Assembly: GCA_028829895.1 (NCBI GenBank)
Contig: CM054182.1
Coordinates: forward strand, 38,849,379-38,913,378
Direction of reading: 5' to 3'
Length of the DNA stretch: 64,000 nt
DNA from: Sinotaia quadrata
Taxonomy: Eukaryota; Mollusca; Gastropoda; Architaenioglossa; Viviparidae
Shown: piece by piece, positions 28,101 through 39,654 of the stretch
How positions within the stretch are numbered: position 1 is the first letter of the stretch
Layout of the letters: every line of letters begins with the position of its first letter
The notes under the pieces: generated by a model
What the model was told of the DNA's origin: nothing
Seen by the model: only the letters and a program-made list of their open reading frames with translations
Databases searched by the model: none
Program-made: the position numbers and the translations under genes

Positions 28101-31100
28101 GTTATGTAATTGAAAACAATATTATCACTTGCCATGTCAGTTTTGTTATTAAAATCATAGCTCTAGCAATTGCCATATCTGTCATGTCATTGAAAACATA
28201 GCATTAGCACTTGTCATATCAGTCATGTCATTGAAAACATAGCATTAGCACTTGTCATATCAGTCATGTCATTGAAAACAGAGCTCTAGCACTTGCCACA
28301 TCAGTCATTTCATTCAAAGAAAGACACAAATACTTTCTACGATCTTCCTGTTCGGACTGAAAACAGCACTTGTTGAGGATTTTCTGTTCTAACTCAGGAC
28401 TGAAAACAGCACTTGTTGAGGTTTTTCTGTTCTAACTCAGGACTGAAAACAGCACTTGTTGAGGTTTTTCTGTTCTAACTCAGGACTGAAAACAGCACTT
28501 GCTGGGTCCTTATACTAACTCAGGACTGAAAACAACACTTGGTGGGGTTTCCTTATACTAACTCAGGACTGAAAACAGCACTTGCTGAGGTTTTCTGTTC
28601 TAACTCAGGACTGAATACAAGCGCATGCTGCAGTCTCTCTATTCTAACACAAAATAATGTTGGCTAAGGTCTCTCTATTCCTCAATATAACTGAAAATAG
28701 AGCACCTGTAAAGGTCTCTCTGCTCTACCAAGTCACTGAAAACCGAGCACTGAAATGTTTGAAATGAAAACAGAACACTGGCTTTGTGTTTCCATATCAC
28801 TAAAATAGAACTCTAGTTAAGTTCTATTTTCTCTAGCATTTAACTAACAATAGGACTTGCTAATATATATCTGTTTCACTGTCATTGTAAACAAAGCATT
28901 TGCTATGGCCCATCGTACATCACCGGAAGCAAAGCATTTTTAGGGCCCATCATGCATCACCGGAAGCAAAGCATTTTTAGGGCCCATTATACATCACCGG
29001 AAGCAAGGCATTTTTAGGGCCCATTATATATCACTGTAAACAAAGCACTTTTCGCGCCTATATATATCAGTAGAAACAAAGCACTTGTAGGGTCCATCAT
29101 ATATCAATGGAGACAAAGCACTTTTAGAGACAATCATATATCACTAGAAATAAAGAACTTTTAGGACCTATCATACATCGCTAGAAGTAAAGAACTTTCA
29201 TTGTCCTATTATTCATCACTAAAAACAAAGCACTTTTATGGTCTATTATTCATCACTAAAACAAAGCACTTTTATGGTCTATTATTCATCACTAAAAACA
29301 AAGCACTTTTATGGCCTATTATTCATCACTAAAAACAAAGCACTTTTATGGCCTATTATTCATCACTAAAAACAAAGCACTTTTATGGTCTATTATTCAT
29401 CACTAAAAACAAAGCACTTTTATGGCCTATGTCACTGGAAACAGCATCTATCGAAGATATCGAAATGCAGGTTGTAAAGTTATTTTCAGACAATTACTTT
29501 CCCTATGGATATTTTGACGAAATGTTCTTTAAATATCTGAGTCCCCATGATTTCTTCTAGCAACGAATTTAACTTAAGATAAAGACATAAGCATGCACTA
29601 TACCTAGTGAGTCACCAAACCCAGCTAAAATACACATCGTTCCGGCAGGGAGACTGCTGTTGGTGGCAGGGAGGCATATGGGTCGGACTTCGTCGTTGAA
29701 ACGGATTTTGTCACGCAGTTTGACGAGGGCAATGTTATGTTCAAAGGTAATGTGGTTAAACCCTTCGTGCTTCACGATCTTGGCCGGGTAGAGGGTCTGG
29801 TCCCAACCGGTGTACTCGTTCAAAACGCTCTTACCAGCGTACAGGAACGTTTGGTAGAATAGCGGTCGCCTAGAAAAACATATTTGTATATGCTATTTTA
29901 ATTTACAGTCATTTATTTTTGACTAGTTTTATGTTTAATTAAAGTGGGAGTTGTGGAAATTGTATATTAAAGAGGTACTCTAAAAATGTTCACACATGAA
30001 AGAAATCTTTTATTTTTTCTGATTTATGGAGTTTGTAGTGTTCCCTTCTAAGAGAAACGCGTTAAGTCGTCATTATTTTAGTAGTACTATTAACTTTAAG
30101 TCGTCATTACTTTAGTAACACTATTAACTTTAAGTCGTCATTATTTTAGTAGTACTATTAACTTTAAGTCGTCATTATTTTAGTAGTACTATTAACTTTA
30201 AGTCGTCATTATTTTAGTAGTACTATTAACCTTAAGTCGTCATTACTGCAGTTACACTGTTAACCTCAAGTCGTCATTGTTTTAGTAATACTATTAACTC
30301 TTATTCATAATTACTTTAGTAACACTATTAACTTTAAGTCGTATTTACTTTGGAACACTATTAATTTTAAGTCGTCATTATGTTTGTAGTACTATTAACT
30401 TTAAGTCGTCATTACTTTAGTGACACTATTAACCTTAAGTCGTCATTATTTTAGCAATACTATTAACTTTTATTCATAATTACTTTAGTAACACTATTAA
30501 CTTGAAGTAATCATTACATTAGTAGTGCTATTAACTTTAAGTCATCATTGTTTTAGTAGTATTATTAACTTTAAGTCATCATTACATTAGTAGTGCTATT
30601 AACTTTAAGTCGTCATTATTTTAGTAATACTATTAAGGTTAAGTAGTCATTATTTTAGTAGTACCATTAATGATAAGTAGTCATTATTTTAGTAGTGCTA
30701 CTCTTAACTTTCGGTTGTCATTATTTTAGTAGTAGTATTTTCTTTTGGAAATCATTACTTTTGTAGTACTATTAACTTTATAACTGTAGTAGTACTATTT
30801 AAAGTAGTTATCATTTTAGTAATATTATCAATGTTACGTAGTGATTATTTTAATAGTAGTATTCGTAGGAGTATCATTAGTATTGTTACTAGTAGTATTT
30901 TTCTTATAATTATTACTTGTATTATTATTATTAATAGTATAAGTACCGTTGTTACATTTTAGAGTGGCAGAGTATTTTTAATCATCACTCTTATTGTCAG
31001 TGCTATTGTTGTTATGATGATTTTGAGATAGCGATGACTACGGTGACGCCAAATGAAAAGTACATGACGATGACAGTGGTGATGATGAAGGCGACGAGGA

Positions 31101-34100
31101 GGAAAATGCTATTGACTTTTCCTACGATTCTGATTGAGTGTCGGCTTGTTTCATGTTAATCCCTTACCTCAAAATCTATCTATGTTTGTGTAGTATGTTA
31201 GATAAGTCATCGGCTAGTTGAGATATGCGGTTAATAACAAGTGATGTAATCATGTCTATTTAAATCATCGGCTAGCTGAGATGTGCGGTTAATAACAAGT
31301 GATGTGATCATGTCTATTTAAATCATCGGCTAGCTAGATGTCCGGCTAATAACAAGTGATGTGATCATGTCTATTTAAATCATCGGCTAGCTGAGATGTG
31401 CGGCTAATAACAAGTGATGTGATCATGTCTATTTAAATCATCGGCTAGCTGAGATGTGCGGCTAATAACAAGTGATGTGATCATGTCTATTTAAATCATC
31501 GGCTAGCTGAGATGTGCGGCTAATAACAAGTGATGTGATCATGTCTATTTAAATCATCGGCTAGCTGAGATGTGCGGCTAATAACAAGTGATGTGATCAT
31601 GTCTATTTAAATCATCGGCTAGCTGAGATGTGCGGTTAATAACAAGTGATGTGATCATGTCTATTTAAATCATCGGCTAGCTGACATGTGCGGTTAATAA
31701 CAAGTGATGTAATCATGTCTATTTAAATCATCGGCTAGCTGAGATGTGCGGTTAATAACAAGTGATGTGATTTGTCGGAGTTGCATTGTGAGTAACAAGC
31801 GATGTAGTTTGCCTATTACATCATCGGCTAGCTGAGATGTATTGTTTGTTACATGTGATATGGTTTGTCTATAATATATATATATACATACCATCGGCTA
31901 GCTGAGATGTATTGTTTGTTACATGTGATATGGTTTGTCTATAATATATATATACATACTATCGGCTAGCTGAGATGTATTGTTTGTTACATGTGATATG
32001 GTTTGTCTATAATATATATATATATACACATACCATCGGCTAGCTGAGAAGCACTGTTAGTAATAAGTGACGTCATTTGTCTATTGATATCATTGGCTAG
32101 CTGAGAAGCACTGTTAGTAATAAGTGACGTCATTTGTCTATTGATATCATTGGCTAGCTGAGAAGCACTTTTAATAATAAGTGATGTAATTTGTCTATTG
32201 ATATCATCGGCTAGGTGACGTGTACTGTTAAAAAACAAGCGATGTGGTTTGTCTTTGTATTATCGGGTGGCTGAGATGTATTCTTAGTAACAAGTGATGT
32301 GGTTTTCTGTTTATATTTCCGTAATTGAAACGTTTCTCTCTGCCTTAGACATCAGTTGTTTAGATAAAAATATAAGTTTGATTTGTGGCTGCCCAAAAAA
32401 CATTTTAGGTGTTCGGAAAATATTGTTATCTTCTTGTGACTAGATGATGCGGACCTGAAAGTCTACTAAATGTAATAATTCTTAATCAACCAACTTTCAA
32501 AACAATATTTAGCCTGAATGAAGCAGACATATTTCTGTAATTTAACATCACTGACCTTTTTCTTCCAGATATATAAAAGTATTTATTTCTTTAAAGGCCA
32601 AACTTATGAAAAAGTTGATGGAATAATGTTTTCTCATTTCAAAATATTTATATCAGAAGAAAATGTTATCATAGAAACATTCAGCTGAGAGTGTTACCAT
32701 AGAAAACAGTGACCTGTAACTGTTAGCATAGAAAAAACATTGAGCTGAAACTGTTACCGTAGAAAACAGAGAGCAGTAAAAGTTACCGTAGAAAACAGTA
32801 AGCTGTAAATGTTACTGTAAAAAACACTGAGCTGTAACTGTTAGCATTGAAAAGAATGAGCTGGAAACTATTACCTTACAAAACATTGAGCTGGAAACTA
32901 TTATCTTACAAAACATTGAGCTGTAAACTATTACCTTACAAAACTTTGAGCTGTAAACTATTACCTTACAAAACATTGAATGTAAACTATTATCTTACAA
33001 AACATTGAGCTGTAAACTATTACCTTACAAAACACTGAGCTGTAAACTATTACCTTACAAAACATTGAGCTGTTAACTATTACCTTACAAAACGTTGAGC
33101 TGTAAACTATTACCTTACAAAACATTGAGCTGTAAACTATTACCTTACAAAACATTGAGCTGTAAACTATTACCTTACAAAACATTGAGCTGTTAACTAT
33201 TACCTTACAAAACATTGAGCTGTTAACTATTACCTTACAAAACGTTGAGCTGTAAACTATTACCTTACAAAACATTGAGCTGTAAACTATTACCTTACAA
33301 AACATTGAGCTGCTGTGAGAACAACGTTTTCAGTCAAGATGATACCGCCACACACAATTTTATTAGTCTCAGCGTCAAGTATCACCACCTGTCGGCAAAT
33401 ATTTATAGTAAACAACAACAATAGTAGTAGTAGTAGTAGTTTATGTAGTATTAGTAGAAGAAGAAAAGGAGTAGTAGCAAAAATAGTAGAATTTGTAGTT
33501 GTAGAGGGAGAATAAACAAGAGGGACTAAGTCTCACACGCTAAATGAATTCATTTAACTATACTAAACTAGAAGCTAAGGCATATACAATAATGTGTCTG
33601 AATACTGTCTACAGACATTTCCGTAATCTTCAAGACATAGTCTGTAAACATGAAGATCAGCAATGGTGACATCACCAATTGGACTGGCATTGTAATTTGA
33701 GAAATCAGAAGACTACGCTTAACATGACAAAAGAAGAAGCATTGTTTGTGTAAAACTGTACCAATGTTTTGACAATAACTAAACATTTCACGTGTCAAAA
33801 CATATATTACAATCTTAAAACTATATCAGTCAGTGTTTTGATAAATAAACATTTCACGTGTCAAAACATATATTACAATCTTAAAACTGTATCTGTCAAT
33901 GTTTTGGCAATAAATAAACATTACACGTGTCAACCGATATCAGTGAATGACTTTACAATAAATAAGCATTATACGTGTCAAACTATATAGGCAATATCTC
34001 TACCATAAATAATGAATCATTTACATACAGCAGAGATATAGTATTAGCTTTACATTTTAACATATGCTGAGGTGTAGAACTAAATACGTTTTTACTCATA

Positions 34101-35956
34101 CCTGAAGGATAGCAAAATGTACATTATTCTAAAATCAACTGCGAGATAAATTAATTGAGAACTAATTATTTCAAATGACATATATTGAATATATTTTGTG
34201 AAACTATCGACTTCAAGTGATACTTAATGAATATATTTTGTAAAGTCAATTCTCAACTTACTGTCCATGGAAAGTTCTCCGTCAGGCCTTTATCCCCTCC
34301 AATTACACGCTGGATAATTCTGCTTCTCTCAACAGGCCTCTTTGGTATCCCGCATTGAGTTTTCTCACCGAGAGCTAAAATAAAGTCTGAACCTCACTCA
34401 ATCCACAAAATACCGAATACATGAGTATGTAAGCCTGCACTTAATTTACACTTAAAACTCTAACTATTATTTCACTGTAAATAATAATGCTGAGGTAAAC
34501 ATCCGTATGATAATCAATTATTATGCAACCATACTTTATTCCTCCTGAATGGCAGTCAAGCACTATATAACCATGACATCAAAGCATGAATGGTAGTCAA
34601 GCACTAAAAATACTACTAAGTTAACATTAACACAGCACGGATGGCAATCAAACACTATATAGCTGCTGACATTGATTCATGAGTGGCAATCAAGAACCAT
34701 AACCTTGCTGAAATTAACACACGAATATATAGCCATGCTGACATTACCAAAATAGTGACAATCAAGCACTATTATCATGATGACATTAAAACTCTAGTGA
34801 CAACCAAGTCTTATTACCATGGTGACATTAACAACCTCATGGCAATAAAGCACAATTACCATACTAACATTACCACCCGAGTGGCAATCAATCACTATTA
34901 CCATGCTGATATTAAAACACGAATGGCAATCAATCACAATAACCATGCTGATTTTAACACTCGATTGTCAACCAAGCACAGTAACCATGCTGATCTTAAC
35001 ACCCGAGTGTCAATCAAGCGCTAGTAGCTTGCTGACACTAACACCCGAGTGTCAATCAAACACAATAACCAATGCTGACTTTAACACCCCAGTGGCAATC
35101 AAACACAATAACCATGATGACTTTGAAACGAACACTCTTATTTCCTCGCTGTCTGTTTATTTGTAATAAAAGAAAATTAAATGGGATGGTCAGGGACAGG
35201 TTGGAATGAATAAATATTAGTAAATTTGTATAAAGTTATAATAGTCATAAGTTCAACATAAATATTAGTACATTTATATACAGTTATAATAGTCATGAGT
35301 TCAACATAAATATTAGTACATTTATATACAGTTATAATAGTCATGAGTTCAACATAAATATTAGTACATTTATATAAAGTTATAATAGTCAAGAGTTCAT
35401 AAATATTAGTACATTTATATAAGTTATAATAGTCAAGATTTCAACATAAATATTAGTACATTTATATACAGTTATAATAGTCAAGAGTTCAACATAAATA
35501 TTAGTACATTTATATAAAGTTATAATAGTCAGGAGTTCAACATAAATATTAGTACATTTATATACAGTTATAATAGTCAAGAGTTCAACATAAATATTAG
35601 TACATTTATATACAGTTATAATAGTCATGAGTTCAACATAAATGTGTTTTAGTAATTGTAGAACATCGTTGTCTTTTGACAATAGTAAACATAGCTGTGT
35701 TTTAAAACAAAGTTGTGTAACCTGATTTCTGTTGAATAGTTTTAGTCTTGAATTGCTAGGTGCACATTAACACGTATAGAGCGTACTCATAACTGTTGAC
35801 TGTTCGGTGAGAGTAAAATATCTAATGACTAATCTTTCGCACGAGACAGGTTAACAGTTTGCTTTTCTCTGTAGTTACATTTTGTGACTTATCATTACAT
35901 TACATCAAATGAATAAAACATTTACTATAACATATTTCCTAGACACTAATTATTGA

Positions 35957-36021
<65 letters not shown>

Positions 36022-36024
36022 AAA

Positions 36025-36068
<44 letters not shown>

Positions 36069-36897
36069 ATGAAAGAAAGAAAGAAAGAGAAAGAAAGAAA
36101 GAAAGAAAGAAAAAAGAAAACACAGCTTCAAAAATATAAACAGAACTATAGGTAAGTTTTAAAGACACCCATCTCTAGAATCCCAACGGATTCCGGGGAC
36201 AACTACAACAACAATTAAAGCAAAGACAACATCACTAGTGATGATGTCGGGGTGGTTGTTGAACGTAACTGGCGCATATACACACTAGGTACAGATCTGG
36301 TGTATTACCTGCCTGGGCTCTGTAAACACCTCCTCTCACTTTAACATCAGGGACAACTACAACAACAGTTAAAGCAAAGACAACATCACTAGTGATGATG
36401 TCGGGGTGGTTGTTGAACGTAACTGGCGCATATACACACTAGGTACAGATCTGGTGTATTACCTGCCTGGGCTCTGTAAAACACCTCCTCTCACTCTAAC
36501 ATCAGGAACGACTAACTTCACCGCCAGGAAGGACAACAACAACTACCACATCTTCAGCCCACGGATTGCCGGTTGGAGTCCACCTTTGCCGACCAGACAT
36601 GCTTGCAACGGACGAACGCAGCCAGAAAGCATTATCCCCCTTCCCTTCCCCCTTCTCAGAGCGCAAAAGCCGGAAGCGCTTCCTGCGTTATCAACAACTT
36701 TAAAGACGAATGTAATATCATAAGTAAATTTAAAACGATTTATAATTATACAAAGTAAATTAACTGTATACAGAATAAATGCCTATTTATTAATGGAAAC
36801 TCTATCTGAATGTCGATTATTTTTAAGGAGTGAAACACTCACCATACATCAGAGTGAGCGTGTTGCAAAACAACAAGGTCCATTTAAATGTCTCCAT
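25084..36897 (-). CDS. SP1: S1A serine-protease homologue, probable pseudoenzyme
   Basis: Gene-level entry for six exons totalling 742 nt (247 codons plus one base). The order is an 18-residue hydrophobic leader (METFKWTLLFCN), a short propeptide with Cys26, a cleavage site R41|VIGG, the FPWT and CGG motifs, and GDSGAG. The chymotrypsin fold is clear, but the catalytic His is Gln84 (TAAQC) and the catalytic Asp is Asn133 (EHNIALV); the nucleophile Ser231 remains. The residue at chymotrypsin position 189 is Ser225 (QSVCRGDSG). All frames and splice sites found are intact, so this resembles a secreted pseudoprotease rather than random decay. No exon encoding the C-terminal SWG...PGVYT segment was found between 16.6 and 25.1 kb, so it is either divergent, lost, or missed. 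The gene lies head-to-tail with SP2, with the same intron phases 1,0,2,1,0,1. Confidence 0.85.
25250..25425. repeat. About 54-bp trimer
   Basis: Marker GTGAAGTGCATTACAAGACA then GGAGACGCTA, three copies just upstream of the SP1 exon 6 acceptor. Confidence 0.85.
26270..26535. repeat. About 45-bp array next to the SP1 exon 5 donor
   Basis: Marker CATCTACTACACACCAATGA then ACTAACATAAA, about six copies, ending about 25 bp from the donor at 26558. Confidence 0.88.
26559..26713 (-). CDS. SP1 exon 5 (S1 pocket exon)
   Basis: 155 nt, one codon longer than SP2 exon 5; acceptor TAATGTCAG, donor GTGGGT. It encodes TSPPYQLNYIQVPIMDDEVC, then LCAGYNDG and QSVC. LCAGY is the conserved strand before the active-site loop. 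The pocket residue is Ser. A 45-bp tandem array starts about 25 bp after the donor. Confidence 0.9.
28040..28320. repeat. About 42-bp tandem array
   Basis: Marker CATATCAGTCATGTCATTGA then AAACATAGC, six copies with decay at the left. Confidence 0.85.
28365..28640. repeat. About 45-bp tandem array
   Basis: Marker CTAACTCAGGACTGAAAACA then GCACTTG, six copies. Confidence 0.88.
28890..29435. repeat. About 37-bp tandem array, about 14 copies
   Basis: Marker CAAAGCACTTTTATGG.CTAT with CATCACTAAAAA. Homogeneous on the right and decayed on the left. Between SP1 exons 4 and 5. Confidence 0.9.
29604..29869 (-). CDS. SP1 exon 4 (position 102 exon; Asp replaced by Asn)
   Basis: 266 nt, identical in length to SP2 exon 4; acceptor TTTTCTAG, donor GTATAG. 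It encodes RPLFYQTFLYAGKS, then WDQTLYPAKIVKHEGF, FEHNIALVKLRD, VRPICLPATN and LAGFGDSLG. The residue expected to be catalytic Asp (NDIAL in SP2) is AAC, Asn. AGFG stands where most relatives have TGWG. Confidence 0.93.
30055..30860. repeat. About 34-bp tandem array, about 20 copies
   Basis: Marker CTATTAACTTTAAGTCGTCA then TTATTTTAGTAGTA, decaying to the right. Confidence 0.9.
31195..32300. repeat. About 58-bp tandem array, about 17 copies
   Basis: Marker ATCATCGGCTAGCTGAGATG, then AATAACAAGTGATGT. At least three subfamilies follow one another along the array, one containing a TATATA tract. SP1 intron 3. Confidence 0.92.
32640..33293. repeat. 30-bp array derived from the SP1 exon 3 end and donor
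   Basis: About 20 copies of CATTGAGCTGTAAACTATTA then CCTTACAAAA. On the minus strand each unit contains CAGCTCAATGTTTTGTAAG, the last 19 nt of exon 3, followed by the donor GTAATAG. The array runs without a gap into the exon and decays away from it. Confidence 0.93.
33294..33388 (-). CDS. SP1 exon 3 (position 57 exon; His replaced by Gln)
   Basis: 95 nt, phase 0 to 2. It encodes [15 protein letters not shown], then [16 protein letters not shown]. The codon at the catalytic His is CAA, where SP2 has CAC. The donor is read as GTAATA to match SP2 exon length exactly; an overlapping GTAAGG five bases earlier is also possible. The exon 3' end is copied into the adjoining 30-bp array. Confidence 0.9.
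33770..34000. repeat. About 60-bp tandem array, 4 copies
   Basis: Marker AAACATTTCACGTGTCAAAA then TATATTACAATC. Confidence 0.82.
34262..34374 (-). CDS. SP1 exon 2 (propeptide and activation site)
   Basis: 113 nt from acceptor TTATTTTAG to donor GTAAGT. It encodes LGEKTQCGIPKRPVERS, then IIQRVIGG, the activation junction after Arg41, and NFPWT. CGIP is the propeptide Cys that normally stays disulfide-linked to the catalytic domain after cleavage; ICLP in exon 4 supplies the partner (inference from the family). Confidence 0.88.
34540..35130. repeat. About 43-bp tandem array, about 13 copies
   Basis: Marker GGCAATCAA.CAC then ACCATGCTGA and TTAACAC. Moderately diverged throughout. Confidence 0.85.
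35210..35645. repeat. About 48-bp tandem array, 9-10 copies
   Basis: Marker TTATAATAGTCA.GAGTTCAA then ATAAATATTAGTACA. Confidence 0.93.
35957..36118. repeat. (GAAA)n microsatellite
   Basis: About 40 units with a few AAA insertions; pure polypurine on the plus strand. Confidence 0.95.
36196..36505. repeat. About 154-bp near-identical dimer in GC-richer DNA
   Basis: Two copies of a block containing GACAACATCACTAGTGATGA, TGAACGTAACTGGCGCATAT and TTACCTGCCTGGGCTCTGTA. It sits in a GC-richer segment reaching about 36700, in SP1 intron 1. Not recognised; possibly part of a mobile element. Confidence 0.85.
36843..36897 (-). CDS. SP1 exon 1 (start and signal peptide)
   Basis: The ATG opens METFKWTLLFCNTLTLMY and the exon ends in phase 1 at a GTGAGT donor. 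A hydrophobic core with one Lys near the start fits a signal peptide. The start is chosen because exon 2 joins in frame and SP2 has the same arrangement. A TATAAA lies 74 nt upstream. Confidence 0.72.
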
Positions 36898-36970
36898 TGA
36901 TTTCTGTGTGGCCAGCAGACCTGCACGATCAGTAACAAAATGAGCACATGTTATTCCTAAATATGGCCAG

Positions 36971-36976
36971 TTTATA
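36971..36976 (-). promoter_or_regulatory. Candidate TATA box for SP1
   Basis: TATAAA on the minus strand, in context CAGTATAAACTG, 74 nt upstream of the SP1 ATG. Spacing allows a start site about 30 nt downstream with a short leader. The region is AT-rich, so a chance match is possible. A CGTGCAG near 36920 could instead be an acceptor for a 5' UTR exon. Confidence 0.3.
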
Positions 36977-37149
36977 CTGCATTTCTTTATCTGTTTGTAA
37001 TCATCAATTTCAGTTTGACCGTCTGCAAAATCTTATTTGCTGTAACCCACTAGTCATTACTTACCTGGTCATTATTTTGTTAGTAATTCATTATGTTACT
37101 GTAAATGGAATATCCAATTACTCGAGAGAGAAACTATCATTTAGGGATT

Positions 37150-37625
37150 ATAAGCCATGCCCATAGATACGTGCTCTCTACATTATTAGTTAGGATGATG
37201 AAATGGAAATAAAAACAAAATATGCTCTTGGATACGTGCTCTCTACATTATTAATTAGGATGATGAAATGGAAATAAAAACAAATTATGCTCTTGGATAC
37301 GTATTCTATATACTCATGAATAAGTATGCATAGAAGTTAATTTTAATTATTTATATACATTCAAATATCTATACGTACATCTATACGTTTAGTATAAAAT
37401 GGCCAACAAATACTTCTTGACAATGTAAAGAACTAGCAAGATTCTTTAGCAAGAATTAGAAATTTTTTTCTGACAATTTGTACACTTATTGAAACACTTT
37501 ATCCTTGTGGCCCAATCACAATATATATATATACGTCTTGGACTCTGAAGACAGAGCTACACAATGTACTAGGTTTGTATACGTCTTGGACTCTGAAGAC
37601 AGAGCTACACAATGTACTAGGTTTG
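37150..37625. repeat. Two dimers (about 67 bp and 46 bp)
   Basis: One has GGATACGTGCTCTCTACATT twice at 37150-37310. The other has GTCTTGGACTCTGAAGACAG twice at 37534-37625. Confidence 0.82.
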
Positions 37626-37929
37626 ATTTAAAAACAGTATCCGCATACAGAGAAGATATTTATATATATATACACCAAAGTGTCATAAATGAAACGTGAA
37701 TAGAGATATTATAATGAAATAAATTATCAGAGTCTGAAGCCTTCATAATGTCTTATGGCTATATTAGCCATAGCCATGCCTGTAACTGTTCAGACTAATA
37801 CAGGTCTGCACTATTCTCACTTCAGAAATGGTTTATGATAAAAGAGGGGTAGTATCTTGGGTTATATTACGTAGCAATACAAACAATAATGTTTAAAACG
37901 CTCTTATCGTTCTATCTCTATCTGTCTAT

Positions 37930-38285
37930 CCATCCCTTAGTCTTGTCGACCATTGGGCGGCACCACTGAATACCTGGCAACCAGTTTCCTTCATTTTATT
38001 CTGTTTTCTGCTAATCCTACCGTATGGCTCAGTTACAGTCCCGTCCACTGTGAGATGTTATCCTCCCATCTCTTCCTCTCTCTTCCTCTACTTCGCTCTC
38101 TTTGCACAGTACCTTGCAATATTGTCTTGGCAAGTCCTGTTGATCGTGTGACATGCCCATACCATTTCATTTTGCGGTTTTTTTTTCACAATGGCCAATA
38201 AGCTCTTCATAGGGCCCAATGGCTTGCCTAATTCTGTTTCCCCTTTCCTCATTCGTGACATGATCTCTATTTATCACCGTTGAAC
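37930..38285 (-). pseudogene. Non-LTR retrotransposon ORF2 C-terminal remnant
   Basis: The minus strand reads RKMKWYGHVTRSTGLAKTIL, then GTVQRERSRGRERKRWEDNI and SQWTGL before a stop. This basic C-terminal block ending in RWEDNI.EWTGL is typical of the end of RTE- or CR1-type ORF2 proteins in invertebrate genomes. Upstream pieces (IRQAIGPYEELI-like) are present in another frame, so the copy is broken. A 33-bp tandem array begins exactly beyond its 5' side. It lies between SP1 and SP2. Confidence 0.8.
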
Positions 38286-38289
38286 ATAT

Positions 38290-38632
38290 AATGATAAGTT
38301 TAAGATTTAGTCTGAGATTTAGTACTGATATTGTAATGATAGGTTTCAGAGTTAGTACTGATATCGTAATGATAAGTTTCAGATTTAGTACTGATATTGT
38401 AATGATAAGTTTCAGATTTAGTACTGATATTGTAATGATAAGTTTCAGATTTAGTACTGATATTGTAATGATAAGTTTCAGATTTAGTACTGATATTGTA
38501 ATGATAAGTTTCAGATTTAGTACTGATATTGTAATGATAAGTTTCAGATTTAGTTCTGATATTGTAATGATAAGTTTCAGATTTAGTTCTGATATTGTAA
38601 TGATAAGTTTCAGATTTAGTTCTGATATTCAT
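38290..38632. repeat. 33-bp tandem array, about 10 copies
   Basis: Unit AATGATAAGTTTCAGATTTA then GTACTGATATTGT. The 33-bp period leaves both strands open, giving false proteins of 125 and 110 residues. It abuts the non-LTR remnant. Confidence 0.95.
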
Positions 38633-38764
38633 TCAAACAATGCATGGAACGAAATGAGTTGTGTTTGAAGAGGAAAGACATTTGACATTGTTTCAGTAGA
38701 TCTCGGTGGACTGTAATTAACAAAATGTCTGTTTCATTATGCTAACATGCGCTAAATAACTTAG

Positions 38765-38945
38765 GAGTCTGGAGAGAAAAGATGTAAAGTCACACAATAG
38801 TATTTTCATAGCATTCTAAGTTTAATATATTTACCATTTTAAGACTTAAAGGAGCCTGTAGAGAAAAGATGTAAAGTCACACAATAGTATTTTCATAGCA
38901 TTCTAAGTTTAATATATTTACCATTTAAGACTTAAAGGAGATTTA
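38765..38945. repeat. About 93-bp dimer
   Basis: Two copies of AGAGAAAAGATGTAAAGTCA then CACAATAGTATTTTC. Confidence 0.85.
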
Positions 38946-39654
38946 AAGCACGTTGAACAGTTGATACATTTAATGCTATCTTTGACACTTTCAATTAACA
39001 ATAGAGGCAAAATAAAACTGTCTAAAACATAGTCAAATCAATTGCTAAGTTAGATAAAGATAGATACATAAACTTTGAAATGCAGGCCTATACATTTTCA
39101 TTTCCAAGTACTTACGTATTTGTTGTTGAAGAAATTTATTTGAAATTAAAAGAGAACCTCTTTTATAGTTACTCTGTTTCGATATCCGCCCAACGACAAC
39201 AAGAATACTAATAACATCAAGGTCAGCACAATGACAAATCGCGACAGGAGACACAAGCATGAGGTGGTTTACAAGCAACTAAGGAGAGTATTTCTCTTAA
39301 AGCTACTGAGTACAACATTTTCTAATGCATGCACAAGGCGGCGCTCTTTCACAAAGTAGATTAATAATCAATATAGTGTGTATCATCAGTCACAAAAGAA
39401 AGCAGGTATATGTATAATAAACACATTTCTTTCGTTCTACGTGGAAAATTATATCTTAACTGCAAGACAACCTCCTGTTGAAAGATGTTATATATGAGAA
39501 ATTTGAGTGGAAGCTGTAAATTTGCTCTAAAGATCCTTAATGAGTTTACTCTTTATATCCATGCTAAAGTTATAAATTGTATCGGAAAAAATAAAGCTTG
39601 CTGAAGGCTTTTCTTCTTGCCTATTGACATTTTTAGCAAATGCTTAGTGACTAA

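Noticed and set aside
38291..38668. 125-residue repeat protein (MISFRFSTDIV units)
   Set aside because: Product of a 33-bp tandem array, with an equally long opposite-strand frame and no start context or splice support.
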